The notes under the pieces: model-generated
What the model was told of the DNA's origin: nothing
The model's database searches: none
The model's input: only the letters and a program-made list of their open reading frames with translations
Shown: positions 43,541 through 51,501 of the stretch, piece after piece
Numbering within the stretch: position 1 is the first letter of the stretch
Layout: the number at the start of each line of letters is the position of its first letter
Assembly (NCBI GenBank): GCA_963575745.1
Contig: CAUYUJ010018320.1
Coordinates: forward strand, 66,906 to 130,905
From: Prorocentrum cordatum
Taxonomy: Eukaryota; Sar; Dinophyceae; Prorocentrales; Prorocentraceae
Length of the DNA stretch: 64,000 nt
Direction: 5' to 3'
Program-made: the position numbers and the translations under genes

Positions 43541-43739
43541 ATGCTCAGGATTCAACACATGTTGGGGCATCTGAGCGGGGGTCAAGTCCCAGGAAAGAAG
43601 ACGACGATAGACGAGACGACGGCACGATGGTGACATAACTTGGGCAGGAGGGAGCCCTCCTCCACAGTTCAATGGGGGCCTGACTGGAAGTGTACCCAAA
43701 CAGCCACAATCCATGAGGTTATTGTTGGTGGTGGTTGTG
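43541..43739. other. No gene; spacer between arrays
   Basis: About 200 bases of unique-looking sequence between two GAT arrays, with no motif. Confidence 0.4.
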
Positions 43740-43752
43740 TTGTTCATGATGG

Positions 43753-43795
<43 letters not shown>

Positions 43796-44261
43796 GGGGA
43801 TGAGGATGATGACGATGATGATGCTGCTGCTGATGATGATGACGATGGCGACGACGATCATGATCATGCTGCTGATGATGATGATGGTGGTTGTGGTGGT
43901 TATGATGTCGGTGATGGTAGTGATGGTTGTGAGGATCATGATTGTGATGCAGATGCTGCTGATGATGATGTTTATGATGGTGATGATGATGCTGAGGCTG
44001 ATGCTGCTGATGATGCTGATAACGATGCTGATGATCATGCTGATGATGCTGATGATGCTACTGATAATGGTGGTGATGATGATGCTGCTGATGATGATGC
44101 TGATGATGATTATGATGCGGCTCATGATGCTGCTGGTGATGCTGCTAATGATGATGGTGGTGGTGACGATGCTGATGCTGATTATGATGCTGCTGATGAT
44201 GATGACGATGATGATGATGTTGCTGATGATGCTGCTGATGATGATGGTAATGATGATGGTA

Positions 44262-44315
<54 letters not shown>

Positions 44316-44377
44316 CTGATGATAATGATGATGATGAAGATGAGGATGATGTTGATGATGGTGATGATGATGATGAC

Positions 44378-44423
<46 letters not shown>

Positions 44424-44457
44424 GTGATGACGATGATGATGATGATGATGCTGCTGC

Positions 44458-44507
<50 letters not shown>

Positions 44508-44540
44508 CTAGTGAGGATGACGGTGATGATACGAAGGAGG
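43740..44540. repeat. GAT/GCT triplet array
   Basis: About 800 bases, with long pure GAT runs near 44,270-44,510. Confidence 0.95.
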
Positions 44541-44800
44541 ATGAGGAGGAGGAAGAGGAGGAGGTGGAGGAGGAGGAGGAGGAGGTTTAGGAAGGGGAGG
44601 AGGAGGAGGAGGAGGAGGAGGAGGAGGAGGAGGAGGAGGAGGAGGAGGAGAGGAGGAGGAAGGAGGAGGAGGAAGGAGGAGGAGGAGGAGGGGGGAGGAG
44701 GGAGGAGGATGGAGGAGGAAGGAGGAGCGGAGGAGGGGAGGAGGAGGATGGGTGAGGATGAGGAGGTGAGGAGGAGGAGGAGGAGGAGGAGGAGGTTGAA
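44541..44800. repeat. GGA array
   Basis: GGA run directly 3' of a GAT array, the same order as at 10.95, 27.48 and 34.6 kb. Confidence 0.95.
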
Positions 44801-44814
44801 GCAGAGGGGGATCA

Positions 44815-45251
44815 TGGCACTCTGGGAGCTTCCGGTGGGCCTGTATGGGACCTCTTGGGGCTCTCGTGGAGCTACTTTGAGGCTACCTGCGGCCCTCGTG
44901 GGTTCCCTTAGGACTCAGTGGGGCACCTCTTGGGGCCCTCTCGAGCTGCCTCTTGGGCCATCCTGGGGCCTCTAAGCGTCATGCGGGCCACAGAGGGAGG
45001 GACGGCTTATCTCTTGAGACCAGCTTTGTTCCGCTGGAGACTTCTGCGGGGAAATCTGCGCCACCTTGCTGGGGCCATCCTGTGGCCTGTTCGGTGCCTC
45101 TCGGGGGGCTCCCGAGCCCCTCTTGGGCCTCTCGGGGCCATCGTCGGCAACCATCTCGCGCGCCCCGCCGACCCCGGCAGCCGGGAGCCAGCGGACTTCG
45201 AGGCGGCCGCTGCCAGGACCAGGGACTTCGACTTGCCCAGGCCACGGGGGA
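44815..45251. other. GC-rich degenerate repeat, no firm gene
   Basis: The words CTCTTGGGGC and CTCTTGGGCC recur at irregular spacing, the complement of the CCAAGAGG repeat near 2.5-2.8 kb. Open frames have no recognisable motif. Confidence 0.4.
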
Positions 45252-45339
45252 CGTCAACTGACTGCCTCACCGATCCTGGCCAGGCTCATCCTGGGCTCTG
45301 GATTGGCCTGGCCAGGATCGGTGAGGTGGTCTGTTGACG
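45252..45339. repeat. Hairpin with 33-base arms
   Basis: 45,252-45,284 and 45,307-45,339 are reverse complements with about four mismatches; the perfect core is CCTCACCGATCCTGGCCAGG. The loop is 22 bases. Possibly a foldback element remnant. Confidence 0.65.
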
Positions 45340-45469
45340 CCCCCCGACAGGTCGGCTAAGATCACCCGGGTTGGAGGGTCCCTGATGCCGCTCGACAGGG
45401 GAGAGCCTGTGCCCCCCGACAGCGAGCCGCTGCTGCAGCTCTGCGAGCAGGACTAGGGGAACAAAAAGT

Positions 45470-45630
45470 GACATAAATATAAAAACTCGGAGGTCCGCGC
45501 GGATTTCTCGGATCGGCGCTGGGGCCCCCCGGCGGCGCCTCCGGCGCCGCCCCTGGCGCGCTCCGCGCGCCATGGCAGAGGGGTCCGGCGCCGATCCGAG
45601 AAATCCGCGCGGACCTCCGAGTCTTTATGT
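45470..45630. mobile_element. Foldback element with 35-base perfect arms
   Basis: 45,485-45,519 (starting ACTCGGAGGTCCGCGCGG) is the exact reverse complement of 45,588-45,622, extended by ACATAAA-like ends. The 68-bp interior is GC-rich with CGGCGGCGCC words. Related GC-rich interior sequence recurs at 46,062-46,160 and 49,030-49,130. Confidence 0.7.
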
Positions 45631-45644
45631 TGATGCCACTGTTT

Positions 45645-45762
45645 GGTTCCCCGAAGGACGGCGCCTTCTGGGTGGACAGCGCGGCCCCGGGCCGCGGTGC
45701 CTCCGGCAAGAAGCTCTGGCTGCCGGAGCAGAGCACAAAGCGGCTCGGCCGTGCGCTCTTCG
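45645..45762 (+). CDS. Candidate exon upstream of RING-CH/FHA gene
   Basis: The frame reads DGAFWVDSAAPGRG then GKKLWLPEQSTKRLGRALFG and ends at GGAG|GTCCGC, a possible GT donor. It could be an upstream exon of the RING-CH/FHA gene, but no family match is recognised. Confidence 0.25.
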
Positions 45763-45822
45763 GAGGTCCGCGGCGGGATTCCCTGCGGTCGGCGCCTGGG
45801 ACCCCCGTGGGCCCCCGCCAGT

Positions 45823-46045
45823 CAGGAGGGGGAAACACACAGACACAATTGTTCGTCGACTCCCAGGAAACGATGGGGAAGCATTGACAATGAGAGGAAG
45901 ACGAAAGCCCAGAGTATATGTATGTATATATATATATATATATATATACACATCTCTCTCTCTCTCTCTCTCTTTGTGTGTATATATATATGATAATATG
46001 GGGAATCCTGGGATCTGTGTGTATTTGTTTATTCGTCCCCGGGCC
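45823..46045. repeat. Dispersed repeat family B, copy 3, with TA/CT expansion
   Basis: Same ordered blocks as copies 1 and 2, from CAGGAGGGGGAAAC to ATTCGTCCCCGGGC. A TA-CT-TA microsatellite of about 75 bases (45,919-45,993) sits inside and is absent from the other copies. Confidence 0.65.
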
Positions 46046-46159
46046 CCTTGTCATCCATGGCAGCGCCTCGGGCGGCGCCTCTGGCGGCACCGCTCACGCG
46101 CTCCGCGTGCCGAGGAGGGGGGGCCCAGCGCCGACCGCAGGAGATCCGCGCCTGCCTGT

Positions 46160-46317
46160 AAGTCGGGCCTGTCCCTCTACAGGAGAAGTATTCAACACAG
46201 TCCAAAAATGATATGCGGACGAGGTTTTGGGATTTTGTTTTGACCATTTTGTGGCATTTGTTTGTCTATTCTTATTTTTTCGTCCGAAATCCCCCTGTAG
46301 GAGGACAGGCCCGACTT
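46160..46317. mobile_element. MITE-like element, family A, copy 3
   Basis: Ends AAGTCGGGCCTGTCCCTCTA and, at the right, TAGGAGGACAGGCCCGACTT; the 24-base termini match as inverted repeats at 22 positions. The interior shares TCCAAAAATGA and TTTCGTCCGAAATCCCCC with copy 4. Flanked by GCCTGCCTGT and, on the right, GCCTACCTGT, a possible duplication. Confidence 0.88.
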
Positions 46318-46329
46318 AAGCCTACCTGT

Positions 46330-46498
46330 AAGTCGGACCTGTCCCCTTCTACAGGAGAAATATACAAAAATATTCAACACAGTCCAAAAATAACATGGGG
46401 ACGATGTTTTGATATTTTGTTTGACCATTTTGGGGTACTTGTCTGTCTATTTTTAATCTTTCGTCCGAAAGCCCCCTGCAGAAGGACAGGCCCGACTT
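46330..46498. mobile_element. MITE-like element, family A, copy 4
   Basis: It follows copy 3 after 12 bases in the same orientation and shares its interior closely, so the pair may be a tandem duplication. It ends about 50 bp before the acceptor of the RING-CH exon, so it lies in an intron or just upstream of the gene. Confidence 0.88.
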
Positions 46499-46547
46499 GA
46501 GCCTACCTCCGACACTTCATGACCCTACCGATGTTTGCTCCTCTCAG

Positions 46548-46859
46548 GTTGGTCGTCAAAGACCTTCCCGGCGCTAGCTATGCCCTGTCGGAGGGGGACG
46601 TGATCCGGCTGGGCTGCTCGAGGTTCCGCGTCCGCCAGCTCGTGGCCGACGCCGGCGCCGGGACACGCCCGGAAGTGGCGCTTCCAGGCTCTCCGACCAC
46701 TTGCCCCGACGAGCGGGGCCCGGAGCCAGAGGCCGGCGTCTGCCGCATCTGCCTGGACGGTGACTGCGACGAGCAGGGCCCGCTCATTCGGCCCTGCGCG
46801 TGCAGGGGCTCCATCGAGAGCGTGCACCTCGGGTGCCTGCGGCAGTGGATCCGCTGCAG
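46548..46859 (+). CDS. RING-CH/FHA protein, RING-CH exon
   Basis: The exon follows CTCCTCTCAG. It reads LVVKDLPGASYALSEGDVIR and LGCSRFRVRQL, then the first part of a RING-CH (RINGv) zinc finger: C-R-I-C, a D/E-rich spacer, P-C-A-C-R-G-S, then V-H-L-G-C-L-R-Q-W. The final C-x2-C of the C4HC3 set is missing here and is supplied by C-D-L-C at the start of the next exon. RING-CH domains usually act as E3 ubiquitin ligases. The reading frame continues past 46,859 into the left arm of a foldback element, so the exon must end earlier. GCAG|GATGGG is the best site, implying a GA donor. Upstream exons are not identified. Confidence 0.75.
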
Positions 46860-47964
46860 GATGGGGCTGCTGGACGAGGACCTCGGGAGGCAACGCTGGG
46901 GGGGGGACAGGCTCCGGGTGATGAGCCTGTTTTTCAGCCACTACCACCACGAGTTGGAGGAGGACAAGGAGGATGAGGGCGAGGAGGAGGAGGAGGAGGA
47001 GGAGGAGGAGGAGGAGGAGGAGGAGGAGGAGGAGGAGGAGGAGGACCCCCCCTCCAACTTCTGGTGGTGGTGGAAAACGCTCCCATCACCAGGGGGAATG
47101 CCTCGGCCCCCAATCGCCCACTGATGGCCGAGGGGGGTCTGATGGCCCCACCCCGCCCAGGAGCGTGCGGGCTCGCTGTCCAGGGCCTGTCGCCGATCCA
47201 TCGGCGATGCGGCCGCCTCACTGACCCAGAGATGGCGGCCAGGGCTGGCTGGGGGCTCGGCCTCGGCCTGATGGAGTGAGTACGTGGGCAGCGGGCGGCA
47301 GCCAAGATTTCCTTCAATGCAGAGGCAGCCGCAGCCACTACAGCAGCGTGTGCAGGAGCAGTATGCTTTGTGGCAGCGTCAGCCAGCCGACTTGCTGCCA
47401 GCGAGCAGCCATCCATAAGACGCATTGGCATAGGCCACCAATCTTCTTTGTTTTGCCATGCAGATTCTTTCGGTTGTGAGAGAGGAGCGGTGGGGGGGAG
47501 TGAGGGGGAATCAGGGGTTGGGGGTCCTCAGAGTCGACGGCCCGCCGCAAGGGCAGCCGCCGACTCCTGCTCTGGTCTCAGAAGTAAGGGTTCGCAGGGG
47601 CCCCTGCAGCGGGGCAGCCTCTCAGTGCTGCCCGCAGCACAGCTGCAGCAGCGCGGGGAGCGCGCCCCGGGCAGTCTCTCGGGCCGACAAGCGTTCGGTT
47701 CTGGGGGGCAGCTTCCATATCATTGCCAGGTGCCCGCTTTCAGGTTTCAGGTCTGCAGCGCAATGGACCCCCAACGACCTTTCCTTTACCTCTACCTTTA
47801 CCATTACCTTTACCAATACCTTTACCTTTACCTTCACCTTTACCTTTAACTCCTCCTCCTCCTCCTGCTCCTCCTCCTCCTCCTCATCCTCCTCCTACCA
47901 CTGGTCTCAGGCCGATGTTTCCCCCTCTGCGCCAGCTCCCCCTGATCGTTGCCCCTCAGGACAG
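46860..47964 (+). other. Probable intron with GA donor
   Basis: It begins GATGGG and ends GGACAG, splitting an AGG codon in phase 2 on both sides. It contains the second copy of the GGA-core foldback element, plus a CTTTAC/CTTTAT-like pyrimidine array and CTC run at 47,778-47,895. An alternative acceptor is at 47,910 (TCTCAG|G), which would lengthen the RING-CH spacer beyond the usual range. Confidence 0.55.
46925..47085. mobile_element. Foldback element with GGA core, copy 2
   Basis: The left arm (CTGTTTTTCAGCCACTACCA, then GAGTTGGAGG) and right arm (CCTCCAACTTCTGGTGGTGG, then TGGAAAACGC) match the arms at 1646-1769. The interior is a GGA run of about 100 bases. It lies within the probable intron of the RING-CH/FHA gene. 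Confidence 0.7.
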
Positions 47965-48267
47965 GGGGAACACGTGCTTCGTGAGGCAGATGGATTGCGA
48001 CTTGTGCAAGCAGGCGTACCCCTCGCACGTCCGCGTGGGGGGCGTCAGCACGCCGCTGGTGGAGGTGCCGCAGCCGGCCGGGCCCTTCCTGGTGCTCGAG
48101 CAGGTGTCGCGGTCGAGGAGGGCTGGCGGGGGCGCTGGCGTCCTCGTCGCCTCCCTCGCCGAGGGCGGCAGCGGGCTCACCTTTGGCCGCGCCCAGGGCG
48201 CGGGCTTCAGGGTGGACGACATCTCCATCTCGCGGCTTCACGCGAGGATCTCCTTCAGGGAGGGCAG
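47965..48267 (+). CDS. RING-CH/FHA protein, central exon
   Basis: It reads GNTCFVRQMDCDLCKQAYP: the C-D-L-C supplies the last zinc ligands of the RING-CH finger begun in the previous exon, about 18 residues after its H-x2-C pair. VEVPQPAGPFLVLEQV follows, then the first half of an FHA domain: LTFGRAQGAGF (Gly-Arg), then DDISISRLHARISF (Ser-Arg-x-His). FHA domains bind phosphothreonine peptides. The exon ends at GGGCAG|GTTCTC, a GT donor splitting an AGG codon, exactly matching the phase of the next exon. Confidence 0.8.
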
Positions 48268-49160
48268 GTTCTCGAAGAAGAGACAATCTGCATTGGGCAT
48301 GTCAGCCAATGTGGGCCCAGCCATCAAGTCATTCCGCTGCGGAGGTGAAAGCTTTGCGGAGTAGGCTGTGTGGTACAGCCTGCGTGGGCCCAAGCAGTGA
48401 GTCATTCCGCTGCGGAGGTGAAAGCTATGCAAAGTAGGCAATGTGGTGCTAGCTATGCTTTTCAAGCTATGCGGTGCGAGCCGTGTTCTGTATGCCAGGC
48501 TGTGTAAGCTGCGTGGTGGAAGCCACGTGGTGTGAGCTGCGTGGCATGGGCCGTGCCGTGCGAGCCGCGCCGTGCAAGCTGTGCGACTGCAGCTGCGCGC
48601 TGTGAGCTGTGCTGCGCAGGCTGTGCTGCCCACCCGGGGCAGAGGGCGCCCGCGAGGCGCCCTCGGGCGCGCACCGGGGCAGGGCGCCGTCGGACCCGTA
48701 GTCCTCGGCGGGCGCTGGGGCACGCGTGGGGGGCGAGAGGGGCGCCCGCGAGCGCCCACGAGGCGCCCACGAGGCGGGGCGCCGGGCGAGCCTCGGCGGA
48801 CCTCGTGCAGGTCTTGAGGTCGGCGGGGCAGGGACTCTCTCGCGTGCAAGCGCTGGTTCGGGGAAGGTGCTTCCGGAGGTCAGGAGGAGGAGGAGGAGGA
48901 GGAGGAGGAGGAGGAGGAGGAGGCGGAGGAGGAGGAGGAGGAGGAGGCGGAGGAGTAGAGGAGGAGGGAAGGAGGAGGAGGAGGAGGAAGGGCGGGGAAG
49001 GTGCTTCCGGAGGTCAGGCGTGGATCTCTTGGATCTGCGCTGAGCGCCTCCCCTCCCTGCCGGGCGGAGCCTGCCGGGAGGGGGGGGTCCCAGCGCCGAT
49101 CGAGGCACGCCGCGCGGAACTCGGACAGCTTGTGTGTTGCGCAGCTCTTTCCCGATGTAG
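48268..49160 (+). other. Intron of RING-CH/FHA gene
   Basis: GT...AG, 893 bp, phase 2. It contains a 73-bp tandem repeat at about 48,282-48,440 (word GTCATTCCGCTGCGGAGG twice), a degenerate run of GTGCGAGCCGTG and GTGTGAGCTGCG words to 48,640, and a GGA array at 48,882-48,990. A GC-rich repeat at 49,030-49,130 is related to 45,535-45,620 and 46,062-46,160. Confidence 0.75.
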
Positions 49161-49261
49161 GTTCGTCCTCGAGGACAACGGCTCCCGCTTCGGCACCCTC
49201 GTCTACATGAGGCAGCCATATGCGCTGTCCTCCGGCGAGACCGTCTCCATTCAGACGGGAG
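49161..49261 (+). CDS. RING-CH/FHA protein, exon completing FHA domain
   Basis: After GATGTAG the frame reads FVLEDNGSRFGTLVYMRQPY then ALSSGETVSIQTG: the Asn-Gly-Ser and F-G-T strands and the final L-x2-G-E-x-V strand of FHA. Joined to the previous exon this restores a full FHA order (Gly-Arg, Ser-Arg-x-His, Asn-Gly). A possible GT donor follows (GGGAG|GTCCGG). If it is not used, the frame runs on to TGA at 49,519 with a low-complexity tail. Confidence 0.78.
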
Positions 49262-50100
49262 GTCCGGGGCAGCAGAGGGCCCCGCACCGTGCCAGTGAGA
49301 TTCGCCCGTCCTTCGGGGGAGCGGGGGTGGTCGTGGGCGGGAGACACGCGCCGCCGTCCAGTCTGTTCGCGTCATGCGTGCTCCGTATTGTAGCGGCGGT
49401 CCCGTTGGGTCATCACGGAGCTAACGCGGGTTCACACTTGCCCCGTTGGGCGCCTGAGGGCTCGCCCCGAGGGCTCCCGAGAGGGGTCTTATACAACATG
49501 CCCGCCGACACGGGTGTGTGATTGCCGCAAGTTGTCAACGCGTTGCGGAACGGACGCGGCCACACGTGGTGGTTCAGAAACTGCCTCGCCTTCGAGGGAT
49601 GGGGAGGTATACGCCTCTTCCCCAGCGGAGGCCGACGGAAGGCGGCGGCAGCAAAGGAAGCGGGGGCGGGTCCACCGGCGGAAGCTGGCGGAAATTCGGC
49701 GGAATAAGGTGGAAGCAAGCATCGACCCTCCAAAGATGCGCACCTCATTTTGGATGCAGGGTTTCATGACTCGCCACATACGTATCGTATCCACTGCCTC
49801 GCGGTGCGGACTTCTCGGCCGCGACCCCGACGGACACAGGGCGACTCTGTGTGGATGCCCTGTGCGGAGCGTGTCCATGGGATGGCTTATCAATGGGACT
49901 GTGCCTCGGCATCCAGACCGCGAGGGCATGGACACACGTCGGTCGTTGGAAGTAGGTACGTCTGGACGCCCAGTTCCCAACCTGTTCTAGGCGCCTTCCT
50001 GCTTTAATGATCGAGTGGTTGTCCTTCTTCCTTCCCCTTCCAGAGACGGGCGGAAGCCCAATCTGCTTCCAACGCATTCCCACTTCAGGCTTCTACCCTG
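49262..50100. other. Probable intron or downstream DNA, no firm gene
   Basis: Overlapping open frames occur at 49,514-49,990, including one of 158 codons with CDCRKLSTRCGTD and other mixed sequence, but no motif is recognised. It could hold a further exon of the RING-CH/FHA gene. Confidence 0.35.
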
Positions 50101-50257
50101 AAGTCGGGCCTGTCCCCCTACAGGAAGAACGCTCAAAAACAGTCAAACACTAGTCTGGGGACGATCTCTTGAGTGTTTTGGGATACCTGTTTTGGGATGT
50201 TTGGAATCTGTTTCATGTTCCGCCCAAGATTCGCCTGTAGGAGGACGTGCCCGACCT
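50101..50257. mobile_element. MITE-like element, family A, copy 5
   Basis: Left end AAGTCGGGCCTGTCCCCCTA, right end CCTGTAGGAGGACGTGCCCG then ACCT. The interior AAAACAGTCAAACACTAGTC and GGGGACGATCTC matches copy 2. Confidence 0.85.
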
Positions 50258-50311
50258 AGTTCTCCCCACTGCTTCCGACCGATGGGCATTGCTGTGTTCG
50301 CCCCTCGTGGG

Positions 50312-50496
50312 ACTGGGTAGTCGAAGGCCAGCCTGTCAGACTGGATTGGGCCCCAAGGGCCAATCTGGCCTGGCCATATTGGAGGATTTGGGTTATTCGC
50401 CAGACCGGATTCGCGTGGACTCCCTGGCCAGACTGCCCCCGTTTTTGCCAGACTGGGCCTGCCAGATTGGCGCCAGATCGGCTTCGACTACCCAGT
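50312..50496. mobile_element. Inverted-repeat element with GCCAGACTGG units
   Basis: ACTGGGTAGTCGAAG at 50,312-50,326 is the exact reverse complement of 50,482-50,496. The interior carries five or six variants of GCCAGACTGGG/GTCAGACTGG. About 185 bp, no coding capacity. Confidence 0.65.
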
Positions 50497-50544
50497 GGGA
50501 GGAGGGGACTCCGCGCCCCACGGCGGCGGCACGCGGGGCGCGCG

Positions 50545-50880
50545 TCATCGGCAGGGGGAGGAGGAGGAGGAGGAGGAGGAGGAGGAGGAGGGGAGGAGGA
50601 GGAGGAGGAGGTGAGGAGGAGGAGGAGGAGGGGAGGAGGAGGAGGAGGAGAGGAGGAGGAGGAGGAGGGAGGGAGGAGGAGGAGGAGGGAGAGGAGGAGG
50701 AGGGGAGTGAGGGGGAGGGGGAGGGGGAGGGGGAGGGGGATGGGGAGGGGAGAGGGGGAGCGTGTGAGGGGGGAGGGGGCGGGGAGGAGGAGGAGGAGGA
50801 GGAGGCGGAGTGAGGAGGAGAGGAGGAGGAGGAGAGGAGGAGGAGGAGAGGAGGAGGAGGAGGAGGAGGGGACTACGGGG
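50545..50880. repeat. GGA and GGGGGA array
   Basis: GGA run with a GGGGAG block at 50,705-50,750. + strand purine. Confidence 0.95.
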
Positions 50881-50888
50881 GGGGGGGC

Positions 50889-51048
50889 AGGCCGAGGCTC
50901 GCCAGCAGCACCGGTGGTGGCCTCGGCTGCCCGGCGAGGTGCCGTCGTCTCCTTCACCCTGCGGCAGGGCCCCGCCGCGGAGCCCGGCCTCCCGGACGCC
51001 ACGGACCGCTGCTCCGAGTGCAGCACCGAGGAGGGCTTCTCGGCGTGA
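50889..51048 (+). CDS. Candidate terminal exon, unknown protein
   Basis: After GGGGGGCAG the frame reads RRGAVVSFTLRQGPAAEPGL then DATDRCSECSTEEGFSA and a TGA. High third-position GC and a natural end. A C-x2-C pair is present. No family recognised; it could be the last exon of a gene whose other exons are not visible. Confidence 0.3.
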
Positions 51049-51084
51049 CGGCGGCGGGGCTGCCGCCGGAGGAGCTGGAGAGTG

Positions 51085-51295
51085 GCGCAGGGGGCGGAGG
51101 AGGAGGAGGAGGGGGAGAGATGGTGGAGGTGAAGGCAGGGAGGAGGAGGAGGAGGCTGAGGCGGAGGAGGAGGAGGAGGCGGAGGAGGAGGAGGAGGAGG
51201 AGGAGGAGGAGGAGGAGGAGGCGGAGGCGGAGGCGGAGGAGGAGGCGGAGGAGGAGGAGGAGGAGGAGGAGGAGGAGGAGGAGGAGGAGGAAGAA
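51085..51295. repeat. GGA/GGC array
   Basis: GGA run with GGCGGA blocks, ending GAAGCCGAAGAAGAGG before the AT-rich tract. Confidence 0.95.
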
Positions 51296-51400
51296 GCCGA
51301 AGAAGAGGAACATTACTGCGAATACCAATGATACGAACACTATGCATAAAAACAATGGTAATGATAAGAAAACGAAGATGAGTCTCATATTACTACTAGT
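51296..51400. repeat. AT-rich degenerate triplet tract, truncated by gap
   Basis: Same style as 28,000-28,672 (words AATACCAATGATACGAAC, ATTACTACTAGT) and in the same position, 3' of a GGA array. It ends at the N gap. Confidence 0.6.
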
Positions 51401-51500
51401 NNNNNNNNNNNNNNNNNNNNNNNNNNNNNNNNNNNNNNNNNNNNNNNNNNNNNNNNNNNNNNNNNNNNNNNNNNNNNNNNNNNNNNNNNNNNNNNNNNNN
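51401..51500. other. Assembly gap, 100 N
   Basis: Exactly 100 N, the usual placeholder for a scaffold gap of unknown size. Base composition and content differ sharply on the two sides, so adjacency of the flanks should not be assumed. Confidence 0.98.
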
Positions 51501-51501
51501 A

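Noticed and set aside
4137-44540. CRISPR-like regularly spaced repeats
   Set aside because: No constant repeat with unique spacers of uniform length; the periodic sequences are microsatellites in a eukaryotic genome.
46860-47124. Extension of the RING-CH frame to 47,124 (poly-Glu C-terminus)
   Set aside because: The extension is the translated arm and GGA core of a foldback element also present at 1.7 kb, and the zinc ligands it lacks are found in the next exon.
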